A stretch of DNA of 64,000 nt from NCBI RefSeq assembly GCF_000212735.1, contig NC_015510.1, positions 6,015,001 through 6,079,000 of the forward strand, given 5' to 3'. The notes below the pieces were generated by a model. The model ran no database searches, had not been told where the DNA came from, and saw nothing but the letters and a program-made list of their open reading frames with translations. Of the stretch, positions 55,230-64,000 are shown in pieces. Position numbers and translations under genes: made by a program. Positions within the stretch are counted from its first letter, which is position 1, and the number at the start of each line of letters is the position of its first letter. The stretch comes from Haliscomenobacter hydrossis DSM 1100 (lineage in GTDB: Bacteria > Bacteroidota > Bacteroidia > Chitinophagales > Saprospiraceae).

Positions 55230-56702
55230 TCAATTGTTGGGCAAGCACGCTTTGTTTGCAATCAATTCACCTTGTGGAATTGGCCAAATGTAGTCAGGCT
55301 GAGTAGGCAGGATCGTTGCTACGTTGGCCTTACCAGGAATCGGCAATAACAAACGCGTACAATCCAAAGAGCGCAAACCTTCACCTAAAAGTTCCATCCG
55401 ACGCTCCAACAACAGGGCATTGATGAACGCGTTGGTGTCGGCAAAATCGGCAGCAGTAAAGGTCTTGCTGGCATCAGAGCGGGTGCGAATCGCGTTCAAC
55501 AAGGCGATGGCGCGATCATTTACACCACTCGTACGGGCAATGGCCTCTGCTGCATTCAGCAGTACCTCGGCATAACGGATAACCGGTGCGTAATCCAGGT
55601 GCTGAGGGCCTAATGGGAATTTGTTCAGGTAGGTCTTAGTACCTACCGTGGTGGTGAATTTTTTCCGCGCATCTCCGGCATTGAAAGCAGCATTGTTGAT
55701 GATGCCCGCTGGATTCAATGAGAAATCACCAATACCCCGTGGGCCAGGGTTGTAATAGCTACCCAAACCATTCTGTGTACCAGGCAAGTCATTCTCAGTG
55801 AAAGGCATCGATAAAATGCTCTCCGTAGTGGTATGTGGTGGTCCAAATACCTTGGCAATGTCTGCTTGTAATTCATGGGCTACCCCGCTTGCCGCTTTGA
55901 AAGGAGCTGCCGTAGGCACCAGTTTGTTGGCCTCCGTAATGACATCGTTGTAGCGCTGCATGGAGAGATAAACCCGCGTTTTGAGCGCAATCGCCGTGTT
56001 TTTGTGGGCACGGGTCGTGTTCAGCAGAGCACTGGAGTAATTGGCTGGCAGGTTCGTTTCGGCAAAGTTCAGGTCTTCCAGAACCTGAGCATAAGTTTCA
56101 GCCACCGTAGCACGGGCCAAATCATTGCCACCATCCGATTTTTCAGCTTTCAAACGCAGCGGAACGCCCAACTTGGAGCCAGCACCATCCGCAAAGGGGC
56201 GGCTGTACAGGGTCAAAAGGCTATAGTAGCACAACCCACGAATGAAGCGCGCTTCAGCAATGTAGTTGTTGGCCAATGCATCGTTGCCCAGTACCGCTTT
56301 GTTGGCCTCCATCCCCTCAATAAAAAGGTTGCAGTTGTTGATGGTGAAATAAACCTGGTTCCAGAGGTTGTTTACCTCGTTGGCACTGGCTACCAGAGTG
56401 TGGTTCCAGGTCTGGAAACCAGTTACCCCGTTGGTCGTTTCGTTGAGGAATTCTTCGCCGCGGATATCGTGGTATACCTGGAAACGGCCACCATACACCT
56501 GACCACTTTGGATGTTGTTGTACAAACCATTGATCTGGTTCAGGATACGTGCTGGCGTAGCAAACGCAGACGCATCACTGATGGTTGTAATAGGAACTGG
56601 GTTGAGCAATTCTTCCGAATTACAGCCCGAGAAAATAAAGGTTCCGCTGATGAAAGCAAGCGCAACACTTGTTTTTTGAATAAACTTTATCGAGTTGTTC
56701 AT
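55230..56702 (-). CDS. SusD/RagB-family outer-membrane lipoprotein (pair 2)
   Basis: The 490-residue lipoprotein has Cys27 in a lipobox (TFIFSGC), a SusD-like TPR framework (NNYIAEARFIRGLCYYSLLT) and the C-terminal family motif LLERRMELLGEGLRSLDCTR, PIPQGELIANK. It lies 29 nt downstream of its susC and is ended by the terminator at 55169. It is only distantly similar to the SusD of pair 1, so the pairs may have different substrates. Confidence 0.92.
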   Translation of the reverse strand: MNNSIKFIQKTSVALAFISGTFIFSGCNSEELLNPVPITTISDASAFATPARILNQINGLYNNIQSGQVYGGRFQVYHDIRGEEFLNETTNGVTGFQTWNHTLVASANEVNNLWNQVYFTINNCNLFIEGMEANKAVLGNDALANNYIAEARFIRGLCYYSLLTLYSRPFADGAGSKLGVPLRLKAEKSDGGNDLARATVAETYAQVLEDLNFAETNLPANYSSALLNTTRAHKNTAIALKTRVYLSMQRYNDVITEANKLVPTAAPFKAASGVAHELQADIAKVFGPPHTTTESILSMPFTENDLPGTQNGLGSYYNPGPRGIGDFSLNPAGIINNAAFNAGDARKKFTTTVGTKTYLNKFPLGPQHLDYAPVIRYAEVLLNAAEAIARTSGVNDRAIALLNAIRTRSDASKTFTAADFADTNAFINALLLERRMELLGEGLRSLDCTRLLLPIPGKANVATILPTQPDYIWPIPQGELIANKACLPNN

Positions 56703-56731
56703 GATTGTTCTTTAATTTTTAAATCCCTAAA

Positions 56732-59700
56732 TTAGAAACCAACATTCAAACCTACAGAAATGGTGCGAGCCATCGGCACCGAGTTGCGGTCTACCCCAGG
56801 AGCACCATTGCTGTTGCCATTGGTAGATACTTCAGGGTCGGTACCGGTGTACTGGGTAAACAAGAAGGCATTGTTCACTGTACCGTAAACCCGTACATTG
56901 TTGACATTGATCCTGCTGGTCAAATTTTTAGGGAGCGTGTAGCCAAGGGTAATGTTGCGGATCCGCATAAAGTCACCTTTCTCCACGTTTTCGGAGATTG
57001 GGAAGGCTGAACCATTGGAAACGTTGTCACCCAATACGGCACGAGGGATGTTGGTCACATCGCCATCTTTTTGCCAACGTGTCAGTACTTCTACGTCGTT
57101 GTTCCAGAAACGTTGGTCGCGCAGACCGGCTTTGGTACCATTATAGATGTAATTACCACCGGAATACTGTAATTGAACATTAAAGTCAATTCCATAAAAT
57201 CTAAAGGTGTTGTCCCATGCCCCAAAGTAAGTAGGCAATACCGGGCCAAGTATCTTACCGTCAGCAGCTACGGTTACTGCGGCAGTAGTTGCACCAGTGC
57301 CTTGAACCGTCCAACGGGATTGCCCACTGGGTACCACGTGGCTATAAAGGACTCTTTCCCCCTTGGCGTTGATGAATACCCGGCGACCAGTGGCAGGATC
57401 AACTCCATCAGTAGGAACTACATACAAACTACCAATTGACTGACCTACCCGGATAATATTGGCAGTTTCCAAGCCCGCCGTTGCGGTGAAAATATCGGTA
57501 TTACCAGCAGCCAGGGCAGTTACTTCATTCTGCATGAAGGCAATGTTGAAGTTGGAAGTCCAGCTGAATTTGGCTTTTTTAATAATCGTCCCAGCCAGGC
57601 CAAATTCCCAACCCGTGTTCTGCATCGCACCAATGTTGGTTTGGATCGAGTTGCCAGGGATACCTTTAGACGGCGCTTGTGGTGAGTTCAGGATCAAACC
57701 ATCAATGTCGTTCTTGAAGTAAGTGATTTCACCCGTCAGGCGATCTTCCAGCAAGCCGAAGTTGATCCCAATGTCCGTCTTACGGCTGGTTTCCCAGGAA
57801 AGGTTGGTGTTACCAGCCTGGTTGAAGCCAGTGGTCGCATTGGTACCGTACAAGCCAGAGCCATAAGTAGACAGCGAAGCAAAGTCACCAATACCATTGT
57901 TGTTACCCACTTCGCCGTAGCTACCCCGTATACGGAAGAAGTTGAGGGCATTGCCCAAGGAGTTTTTCCAGAAACCCATTTCAGAAAGCGTCAAACCTGC
58001 TGAAGTTCCCCAGAAAATACCGGCTTTTTTGCCAGGTGCAAAAGCAGAATATTCATCCTGGCGCAAATTGGCCGTAATCAGGAATACTTTTTTGAAATCG
58101 TAGTTCAAACGACCAAAGTAAGACAAGAGGTAGTTTTCACCCTGACCATTACCCGCAGGTACAATGGTGGTGAAGTTTCCTTGGTAAGAAGTAAAGAATG
58201 GATCGCCAATTACTGTACGTTGGGCACCCCAACTTGCGGAAGTGGTACGCTGTTGTTCATTACCCACCAGGAATGAGAAGTTGTGCTTTTCGGCCAGAGA
58301 GAAATCATAAGTCAACAAATGCTGCCAGTTCCAACGCTCCAAGCTGCTGACCGTGTTGGTTGCAGCACCGTTGGTGCCAAAACCGTCCCCGTGGATAGGC
58401 GTTTGGAAAGAAAGGTTCTCCACACTGAGTTGATCAACGCCATATTGCGTGCGGTAAGTCAAACCTTTGAAAAGGTTAACATCCACAAAAACCGCTGCTT
58501 GAAGTTGATCGGCTTCGGAAGTGAATGAATTCAGATCGATGATCGTAACCGGGTTGACAAAACCTACCTGCTGTAAATTGCGGTAACGGCCAGGCTGGTT
58601 ATTGGAAGCAATGTTGTACGAACCATCGGCATTGTAAGCAGGAATATTGGGTGCAGTAACCAACGGAATACGGCCAAGGCCAGAAGTGCCGAAAGCCTGG
58701 CCAGGCAGTGAACCTGTGCTTGGGGCGGCATTGTTGTTGGTCGTGTAACCCAAATTGGCACCAACTTTTACTTTTTTGCCCAGCTTGTGATCAAGGCTCA
58801 AACGGCCTGAGAGGCGCTCAAAGGTATTGCTGACAATCATCCCTTCCTGGTTGGAATAACCCAAAGAGAGGAAATAAGTCGTTCCAGAATTGCCTCCAGA
58901 AAAGCTCAAACCGTGGTTTTGCGACTTGCCCGTTTGCAGAATGTAGTCATACCAGTCAGTATCTACTTGTTTACCATCGATGGTTTCCAGGAAGAATTGA
59001 TCGGGTAAATTTGCGTTGCGTGCCGCTTCATTTTTATAGCCAACGTATTCTTCGGCATTCAAAAGGTCGAAACGTCTGGCGGCAGAAGTAAAACCAGCCC
59101 AACCATCGTAAGAAATTTTGGTTTTGCCTTCTTTACCCCGTTTGGTGGTAATCAACACAACCCCGGCACTGGCCCGAGAACCGTAGATGGCCGCAGCAGC
59201 AGCATCTTTCAGGATTTCGATGCTCTCAATGTCGTTTGGATTGATATTAGACAACACGTTGTTGGCCGCGTTGTTGCCACTTTGATCCCCAGTAAAAGTA
59301 GGAACACCATCCAAAACAATCAACGGGAAAGAACTCAAGTTGATGGAGTTGATTCCCCGGATGCGGAATACGGGTGGGTTGTTGAGCACCCCGTTGGGCA
59401 AACTTACGTTGACCCCGGCGGCACGACCTTGCAGCGCTTGGTCAAAACTTTGCACCGGCGAAGAAGCCAGGTCAGAGCCTTTGATCGAGGAGATGGTGCC
59501 AGTAATGTCGCGTCTTTGCTGGGTACCATAACCTACCACCACCACTTCATTGATGTTGAGGATGTCGGATTCCAACTCTACGTCAATGACATTGGAGCTA
59601 CCCAATTCAATTTCGCGGGTTACAAATCCCGTGTAACTGATGATCAAAGAAGTAGCATTTGCAGGAGCACTTAAGGAATAACTTCCGTCTACATCGGTAA

Positions 59701-59854
59701 CAGTACCTGCGGAAGTTCCTTTTGCGAGAATTGTAGCACCAATGAGCGGATCTTTGGTGCCTTGATCAATCACCTTTCCGGTGATGGTGCGCTGGGCCAG
59801 CAATGAAGCCAGGCCGCTCAGCAGCAGCATGAGCACTAGTGAGAGTTTTTTCAT
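56732..59854 (-). CDS. SusC/RagA-family TonB-dependent transporter (pair 2)
   Basis: The 1040-residue protein has a signal peptide (LSLVLMLLLSGLASLLAQ), a carboxypeptidase-like domain (RTITGKVIDQGTKDPLIGAT), the conserved NEVVVVGYGTQQRRDITG segment, plug motif IEILKDAAAAAIYGSRASAG, VVLITTKRGKEG, and the barrel. I start at ATG 59854; the longer frame adds a non-signal stretch. It precedes susD pair 2 and is divergent from ribA. Confidence 0.94.
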   Translation of the reverse strand: MKKLSLVLMLLLSGLASLLAQRTITGKVIDQGTKDPLIGATILAKGTSAGTVTDVDGSYSLSAPANATSLIISYTGFVTREIELGSSNVIDVELESDILNINEVVVVGYGTQQRRDITGTISSIKGSDLASSPVQSFDQALQGRAAGVNVSLPNGVLNNPPVFRIRGINSINLSSFPLIVLDGVPTFTGDQSGNNAANNVLSNINPNDIESIEILKDAAAAAIYGSRASAGVVLITTKRGKEGKTKISYDGWAGFTSAARRFDLLNAEEYVGYKNEAARNANLPDQFFLETIDGKQVDTDWYDYILQTGKSQNHGLSFSGGNSGTTYFLSLGYSNQEGMIVSNTFERLSGRLSLDHKLGKKVKVGANLGYTTNNNAAPSTGSLPGQAFGTSGLGRIPLVTAPNIPAYNADGSYNIASNNQPGRYRNLQQVGFVNPVTIIDLNSFTSEADQLQAAVFVDVNLFKGLTYRTQYGVDQLSVENLSFQTPIHGDGFGTNGAATNTVSSLERWNWQHLLTYDFSLAEKHNFSFLVGNEQQRTTSASWGAQRTVIGDPFFTSYQGNFTTIVPAGNGQGENYLLSYFGRLNYDFKKVFLITANLRQDEYSAFAPGKKAGIFWGTSAGLTLSEMGFWKNSLGNALNFFRIRGSYGEVGNNNGIGDFASLSTYGSGLYGTNATTGFNQAGNTNLSWETSRKTDIGINFGLLEDRLTGEITYFKNDIDGLILNSPQAPSKGIPGNSIQTNIGAMQNTGWEFGLAGTIIKKAKFSWTSNFNIAFMQNEVTALAAGNTDIFTATAGLETANIIRVGQSIGSLYVVPTDGVDPATGRRVFINAKGERVLYSHVVPSGQSRWTVQGTGATTAAVTVAADGKILGPVLPTYFGAWDNTFRFYGIDFNVQLQYSGGNYIYNGTKAGLRDQRFWNNDVEVLTRWQKDGDVTNIPRAVLGDNVSNGSAFPISENVEKGDFMRIRNITLGYTLPKNLTSRINVNNVRVYGTVNNAFLFTQYTGTDPEVSTNGNSNGAPGVDRNSVPMARTISVGLNVGF

Positions 59855-59967
59855 ACAAAACAAATTTTGCACAAAAGAAAGCAATACTATTAATATTCAG
59901 TGCATGGACACGATAGATTATTTTGTCGGCAAAAAGCAAAAAAGCAGTATTCACATTACAATACCCT

Positions 59968-59975
59968 TATCTTTG
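59968..59975 (+). promoter_or_regulatory. -7 element of ribA
   Basis: TATCTTTG is an exact TAnnTTTG match in the susC-ribA divergent spacer, 81 nt ahead of the ribA ATG at 60057. No -33 TTG is apparent. Confidence 0.4.
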
Positions 59976-60056
59976 TGCGCTTGAACCTTATACGTTTAAG
60001 GGTTGTTCTTTGGACAAACTACGGTTGTTCTCGATTTCCACAAAAATGTCGAGGAA

Positions 60057-60686
60057 ATGGCGAAAGTTGAGGAGGAATTGTTATTCATGAAGATAAAGGA
60101 GAACCGTCTGGTTCGGCAGGCGGAAGCATTGATACCTACCCCTTGGGGTAACTTCCGGATGGGTGCATACGCGGAGGATTCAGAAGATTGGATGCCCCAC
60201 CTGGCGCTTGTCAGCGAAAACTGTGATTTGAATGCTCCAGTCCTCACTCGCTTGCATTCCGAGTGTATAACTGGTGACCTGTTCGGCTCCAAACGTTGCG
60301 ACTGTGGGGAGCAACTGGCTTATGCGCTGCACAAAGCAGCAGAAGAGGGGGGGATTGTGCTGTACTTGCGGCAGGAAGGCCGTGGAATTGGCATCATCAA
60401 CAAACTCAAGGCCTACAACCTTCAGGACATAGGGCTCAATACCATCGATGCCAACCTGCATTTGGGTTTTGAAGCTGATGCCCGCGATTATGGAATTGCC
60501 ATTGAAATGTTGGAAGACTTGGGTGTTCACGAAATCAAGCTCCTTACCAACAATCCGGATAAAATAGAAGCCTTCGAAGATTCAAAGGTCAAAGTAATCA
60601 AACGTATCCCCATCATCATTGAACCCAATGCCGATAACCGGGAATACCTGCGCACGAAGCAGGATTTTATGGGACACATGTTGTAG
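60057..60686 (+). CDS. ribA: GTP cyclohydrolase II
   Basis: RibA converts GTP to the first pyrimidine intermediate of riboflavin synthesis. The 209-residue protein shows the zinc ligands in the ECITGDLFGSKRCDCGEQL segment (three cysteines), then LRQEGRGIGIINKLKAYNL with the catalytic Arg/Asp region and TNNPDKIEAF. It is the stand-alone GCH II form, without the DHBP synthase (RibB) domain. I start at ATG 60057, giving the usual length. It is followed by four family B repeats. Confidence 0.95.
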   Translation: MAKVEEELLFMKIKENRLVRQAEALIPTPWGNFRMGAYAEDSEDWMPHLALVSENCDLNAPVLTRLHSECITGDLFGSKRCDCGEQLAYALHKAAEEGGIVLYLRQEGRGIGIINKLKAYNLQDIGLNTIDANLHLGFEADARDYGIAIEMLEDLGVHEIKLLTNNPDKIEAFEDSKVKVIKRIPIIIEPNADNREYLRTKQDFMGHML

Positions 60687-60798
60687 GGGCAACCCTGCGT
60701 GGTTGCCCAATACCAAGGGCAACCACGTAGGGTTGCCCAATACCAAGGGCAACCACGTAGGGTTGCCCAATACCAAGGGCAACCACGTAGGGTTGCCC
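60687..60798. repeat. Four family B palindromes in tandem after ribA
   Basis: Units at 60687-60708, 60717-60738, 60747-60768 and 60777-60798 are spaced by AATACCAA, giving a 30-bp period. Units 2-4 read GGGCAACCACGTAGGGTTGC followed by CC; unit 1 is in the opposite orientation (GGGCAACCCTGCGTGGTTGC, then CC). It is the array form of the family seen at 4422. The quinone oxidoreductase ATG follows at 60825. Confidence 0.9.
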
Positions 60799-60824
60799 CT
60801 ACCAAACGTTCACAAACACCCACC

Positions 60825-61805
60825 ATGCGCGCCATTCAACTCCATCAATTCGGCTCTGTCAAAGAACTCTACCTGGCTGAATTCCCCACTCCGGAACCTC
60901 AGGATTACGAAATACGGGTCAAAGTCAAAGCCACCGCCCTCAACCGGGCAGATTTGTTGCAGCGTGAAGGCAAATACCCTCCACCGCCGGGTGAAAGCCC
61001 CATTATGGGTTTAGAAATGGCGGGAGAAGTAGAAAAATTGGGGGCAAAAGTCAACAAATGGAAAATCGGCGACCGGGTATGTGGACTTTTGGCCGGAGGT
61101 GCTTATGCCCAATATGTGGTGATCCACGAGGATATGGCTATGGCCATTCCTCCCAATTTGGATTTTCTAGCCGCTGCGGCCATTCCGGAAGCTTTTTTGA
61201 CCGCGTTTCAGGCATTGGTTTGGATTGCCAAATTACAACCCGCTGAAACCCTGTTGATCCACGCCGGAGCCAGCGGAGTCGGTACTGCAGCGCTCCAACT
61301 GTCCCGCTTGATCGGGGCTACAACTTACGTCACCGCCTCGGCAGAAAAACACGCACTATGCCTTTCATTGGGTGCCGAGCGTTGTATTGATTACAAAAGT
61401 GAAGATTTTGCCGATTGTATACATACCTGGACGGAGGGTAGGGGAGTGGATGTGGTGCTGGATTTTTTAGGCGCATCCTATCTGGAGCGCAACCTCAAAG
61501 CACTGGGAATGGATGGCCGCATGGTCTTGCTTGCCCTCATGGGCGGAGCACAGGCTCCGGGAATCAATTTAGGGCTGATCCTGATGAAGAGGTTAAGCCT
61601 GCATGGGTCAACCTTGCGTGCCCGCACGCTTCAATACAAAACTGCATTGACTCACGATTTTATGGAATTGACTTGGGCGCATTTCGCCAGTGGCAATTTG
61701 TTCCCCGTCTTGGATAAAGTTTTCCCTTGGGAAGAAGTGGCTCAGGCCCATTTATACATGGAAGGAAATCGGAACCAAGGGAAAATTGTGCTAAGCGTAC
61801 AATAG
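60825..61805 (+). CDS. NADPH:quinone oxidoreductase-type MDR protein
   Basis: The 326-residue zinc-free alcohol-dehydrogenase-like protein has the PIG3/QOR pattern: VKVKATALNRADLLQREGKY, then GLEMAGEVEKLG, the nucleotide-binding LLIHAGASGVGTAALQL, and a C-terminal PWEEVAQAHLYMEGNRNQGK. Such enzymes reduce quinones or enones with NADPH. I start at ATG 60825. The frame continues upstream through the repeat array, which gives a false AQYQGQPRRV repeat. Confidence 0.92.
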   Translation: MRAIQLHQFGSVKELYLAEFPTPEPQDYEIRVKVKATALNRADLLQREGKYPPPPGESPIMGLEMAGEVEKLGAKVNKWKIGDRVCGLLAGGAYAQYVVIHEDMAMAIPPNLDFLAAAAIPEAFLTAFQALVWIAKLQPAETLLIHAGASGVGTAALQLSRLIGATTYVTASAEKHALCLSLGAERCIDYKSEDFADCIHTWTEGRGVDVVLDFLGASYLERNLKALGMDGRMVLLALMGGAQAPGINLGLILMKRLSLHGSTLRARTLQYKTALTHDFMELTWAHFASGNLFPVLDKVFPWEEVAQAHLYMEGNRNQGKIVLSVQ

Positions 61806-61815
61806 TCGAGCGGTA

Positions 61816-62448
61816 TTATTTTTTTGCCCTCATTTCGCTAAGATCCAGCTCAAATCCTGGCAACACCTCTTCACCAGACAATTTCTGGTCAAACCCTTTT
61901 ACACATTCCATCTCTTTTCCTTGCCGATAAACAAATACTTGCTCTTTGTAGGGGTCAATTAACCAGGCCAATTGCACCCCATTGGCCAACCAATTGTTAG
62001 TCATTTTTTGTTGCAGTTTAGCCAATCGATCGGTTTTTGAACGAATTTCGACTACAAAATCCGGAACAACTTGAATGAAACTTTCCTCATCATCGGGTTC
62101 TTCGGCCCAACGCTCTGGAGAAAGCCACGACACATCTGGCATTTTTATGGCCCCGTCGGGTAAGTCATAAGTTCCATTGGGGCCAAAAACCTGGCCTTTA
62201 CCCTGGCTTTCATTCCAGAGATTTAATAAAAAATTAAGGCGGTTTTCGCGTTTCCCTGAACCTTTTTTTAGTGGGGACATAACTGATATGATGCCATTTG
62301 CCTCCCGTTCAATTTGGAGATCGGGAAAAATTTCGATTAAACCGATAAAGTCTTGTTTGCTCAGTGGGATTTGAGATTCAAAAGCTCCGTATTTGAGGAA
62401 AAAATCCTCAACGCTCATATTTTTGGCTGATACAAAAGTAGATCCCAT
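61816..62448 (-). CDS. Uma2-family (PD-(D/E)XK-like) protein
   Basis: The 210-residue protein has the Uma2 restriction-endonuclease-like core: KMPDVSWLSPERW, VPDFVVEIRSKTD, and NGVQLAWLIDPYKEQVFVYR. The D...ExR arrangement (VEIRS instead of the ExK) suggests weak or altered nuclease chemistry. A second start at M11 is possible. It converges with the oxidoreductase gene. Uma2 genes are abundant in many genomes and their function is unknown. Confidence 0.88.
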   Translation of the reverse strand: MGSTFVSAKNMSVEDFFLKYGAFESQIPLSKQDFIGLIEIFPDLQIEREANGIISVMSPLKKGSGKRENRLNFLLNLWNESQGKGQVFGPNGTYDLPDGAIKMPDVSWLSPERWAEEPDDEESFIQVVPDFVVEIRSKTDRLAKLQQKMTNNWLANGVQLAWLIDPYKEQVFVYRQGKEMECVKGFDQKLSGEEVLPGFELDLSEMRAKK

Positions 62449-62472
62449 TGGAGAAATTTTCTTAGGGCGATA

Positions 62473-62573
62473 AAAAATAAGTGTTCATTTTGCCAAAGGA
62501 TTAGATGAGTAAACGGTTCATTTCAAGTGTCTTATCTAATCCTTTGGCTCAGGAAAAATGAACACTTATTTTT
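62473..62573. repeat. Large inverted repeat (~38-43 bp arms) upstream of the Uma2 gene
   Basis: Left arm 62473-62509 begins AAAAATAAGTGTTCATTTTG; right arm 62531-62573 is its complement apart from one mismatch and a short bulge. The loop is 21 nt. It lies between two - strand genes and could be a strong terminator of the App1 gene or a small MITE-like element. Confidence 0.85.
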
Positions 62574-62601
62574 GCCCCACTACCCAGTCTACAAAATTGC
62601 A

Positions 62602-63756
62602 TTATTTTGGGAAAACAGGCAAGCTCAATTTCCACTTATGTTGACTCTGGCACAACTCCTGGAAGTAGTCCCAATCCAGAAAATGTTCCTCTGAGCACAT
62701 CTTTGCCAATTGCCGATAAGAAGTAAACATTTGAATTTTGTGGGTGGCTTCCTGAGCAACAAATTTCTCCAAACGGCGCAGGGGGCGGCTTTTTTGCACA
62801 TCGCGGATAAATATAGCCGCTATCCGCCCAGGGTAGCTCTGGTCGATCTCATGGTAAATGTAAGGATCCTTTTCGGCATTGTCTCCAATGAGGATGAATC
62901 GTTTTTCCGGGTACATGTTTAAGATGCGAATAATGCTTTCTGTTTTGTGACCCTGGTCTTTCTGACTATGGATTTTGTAAGGGAACCCAATGTCGCGCAA
63001 CAAAATGGGCGCTTTGGGCATGGAATGCAATTTCAGGTATCCAGTCACCAGGTCATAAATGTTGCGTGGGCTATTGGAAAGATAAAACAAGGGTAAAAAC
63101 CCCTGGTCATCATTGCCCCTGCGCAAAGCCCGAAAAAAAGCAGGCACTTCATCAAAGATTTTACGTCGATGGATGCTTTTGAATAAGGTATTGTAAAAAG
63201 CGCGCCACTTAAAAAGACTGGCTACACCAGTTTCGATGATGGTATCATCCAAGTCAGAAATGATTCCGATGCGGCTCTCTTCAGGCGGAAACATGACCGT
63301 GGTGCTGGTTGCAATTTCCAATTCTTCTGTCCAGGGGGTTTTGAGCAAAGTGATGTTGACTTTTTGCCAAGGCTCATCACTGGTCAGCACTAGGGGAGGG
63401 TACAAAGGTGTGCTGAGGGTGAAATAACCTTCTCGGTCGGTGATGAGTTCAAACTGATGGTTTTCTACATCGACGCGCAGTACGGCATTGGGTATTTCAT
63501 CACTCTCAAATCGGCGGTATGAATTGATCAAATTTTGCAGTACCGTATTCATCGGACTATTGCGCAAACGTTTTTTGACCAACACCCTGCCTTGCAAGAA
63601 AAGAAAATCACGCCGACCAAAACCACGGTAAGTCGCTATTTTGATCGGCAAATTTTGCCCAATACCGCTTACTTTGACCAAGGCAAACCTCAGGTCATCA
63701 ATGAAATGATCCAAACGTCTAAGTATGTTGATCACAATGGTTTTCAGCGAAGGCAT
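62602..63756 (-). CDS. App1/DUF2183-type phosphatase-like protein
   Basis: The 384-residue protein has the phosphatidate phosphatase App1 (DUF2183) catalytic motif ISDLDDTIIETG (D168, D170), then YLSNSPRNIYDLVTGYLKLH and RFILIGDNAEKDP. These are HAD-type phosphatase features. In yeast App1 acts on phosphatidate; the bacterial substrate is unknown. I start at ATG 63756; an upstream TTG (63780) is less likely. Confidence 0.85.
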   Translation of the reverse strand: MPSLKTIVINILRRLDHFIDDLRFALVKVSGIGQNLPIKIATYRGFGRRDFLFLQGRVLVKKRLRNSPMNTVLQNLINSYRRFESDEIPNAVLRVDVENHQFELITDREGYFTLSTPLYPPLVLTSDEPWQKVNITLLKTPWTEELEIATSTTVMFPPEESRIGIISDLDDTIIETGVASLFKWRAFYNTLFKSIHRRKIFDEVPAFFRALRRGNDDQGFLPLFYLSNSPRNIYDLVTGYLKLHSMPKAPILLRDIGFPYKIHSQKDQGHKTESIIRILNMYPEKRFILIGDNAEKDPYIYHEIDQSYPGRIAAIFIRDVQKSRPLRRLEKFVAQEATHKIQMFTSYRQLAKMCSEEHFLDWDYFQELCQSQHKWKLSLPVFPK

Positions 63757-63825
63757 TAAAATTTGGTTTTCTTCGTTCAAAATTCGGAGAAACTTCCGAT
63801 TTTTTCGCAGTAAAAACGAATAAAC

Positions 63826-64000
63826 ATGAGAAAATACTACTTATCGCTCATTATTGGGTTTGTATTTGCCACCTCAACCCAGGCTCAAGACACGGAAGTA
63901 CCCATGAGGGAGGCCAGTTTGGTGGAAGTAGCCACGGTAGACGCCCTCATCAAAACGCTGTATGATGTCATCTCCGGTCCAGCCGGCCAGCGGCGCAACT
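63826..64000 (+). CDS. Secreted protein, 3' end outside window
   Basis: The ATG at 63826 opens a frame with a clear signal peptide (MRKYYLSLIIGFVFATSTQA, then QD) and the segment SLVEVATVDALIKTLYDVIS followed by GPAGQRRN. The last segment resembles SnoaL/NTF2-like small alpha+beta proteins, but only 58 codons are present, so I only call it a secreted protein. It is divergent from the App1 gene. Confidence 0.75.
   Translation, partial: MRKYYLSLIIGFVFATSTQAQDTEVPMREASLVEVATVDALIKTLYDVISGPAGQRRN

Noticed and set aside
60687..60798. A 30-bp-period array that resembles a small CRISPR
   Set aside because: The spacers are the identical 8-nt AATACCAA, the units are palindromes, and there are no cas genes. 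It is a REP-like tandem array.

Overview
The window is chromosomal DNA of a Bacteroidota bacterium, most likely of the Saprospiraceae (Haliscomenobacter-like). The evidence is the S10/spc/alpha ribosomal gene order, recurrent TAnnTTTG promoter elements, type IX secretion genes (porV, porU, a PorP/SprF protein, gldJ), secreted proteins with type IX sorting tails, and two SusC/SusD pairs. The species assignment is inference; the phylum is well supported.

Layout. (1) 1-12580: the end of rpsC, then rplP to rplQ including secY, map, infA, rpmJ and rpoA, all on the + strand and closed by an intrinsic terminator. Several spacers hold short covarying palindromes. (2) 12648-16078: an AT-rich two-gene unit, a COG1533/SPL-like radical SAM protein followed 2 nt later by a large protein joining a SAM-methyltransferase-like domain to an SF1 (UvrD-like) helicase. 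This is the best candidate here for an undescribed system. An XisI/XisH pair and an antitoxin-like orphan follow. (3) 17708-25706: a T9SS-exported repeat protein, then carA, eno, a FtsB/DivIC-like gene, sucD, an MFS exporter and a GT2 glycosyltransferase. (4) 25711-31113, - strand: a four-gene Rieske/amidohydrolase/acyltransferase unit and a carotenoid unit (desaturase, CruF-like, CrtZ-like) suited to a saproxanthin- or myxol-type pigment. (5) 31224-35663: a decay zone with three toxin-antitoxin-like loci whose antitoxin frames are intact and whose toxins are deleted or frameshifted, an NtrY-like kinase and an FGE-fold gene with an early stop. (6) 35806-37020: another T9SS cargo protein. (7) 37138-37550: RNase P RNA. 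(8) 37635-47182: the T9SS block, porV and porU on the - strand, the PorP/SprF gene, gldJ and murF on the + strand. (9) 47202-59854: an arginase-fold protein without its metal ligands, an OmpA-family protein and two susCD pairs. (10) 60057-64000: ribA, a quinone oxidoreductase, Uma2, an App1-like phosphatase and the start of a secreted protein.

A theme of the whole window is the density of small intergenic palindromes: a 20-bp CCCACGA/TCGTGGG family, a 22-bp GGGCAACC/GGTTGCCC family, a 20-bp AGACTTGTT/AACAAGTCT family, and heptamer (GCGAATA-like) arrays. Several sit directly on stop codons, so that the repeat supplies the stop of the upstream gene. I saw no tRNA, CRISPR array or complete insertion sequence.
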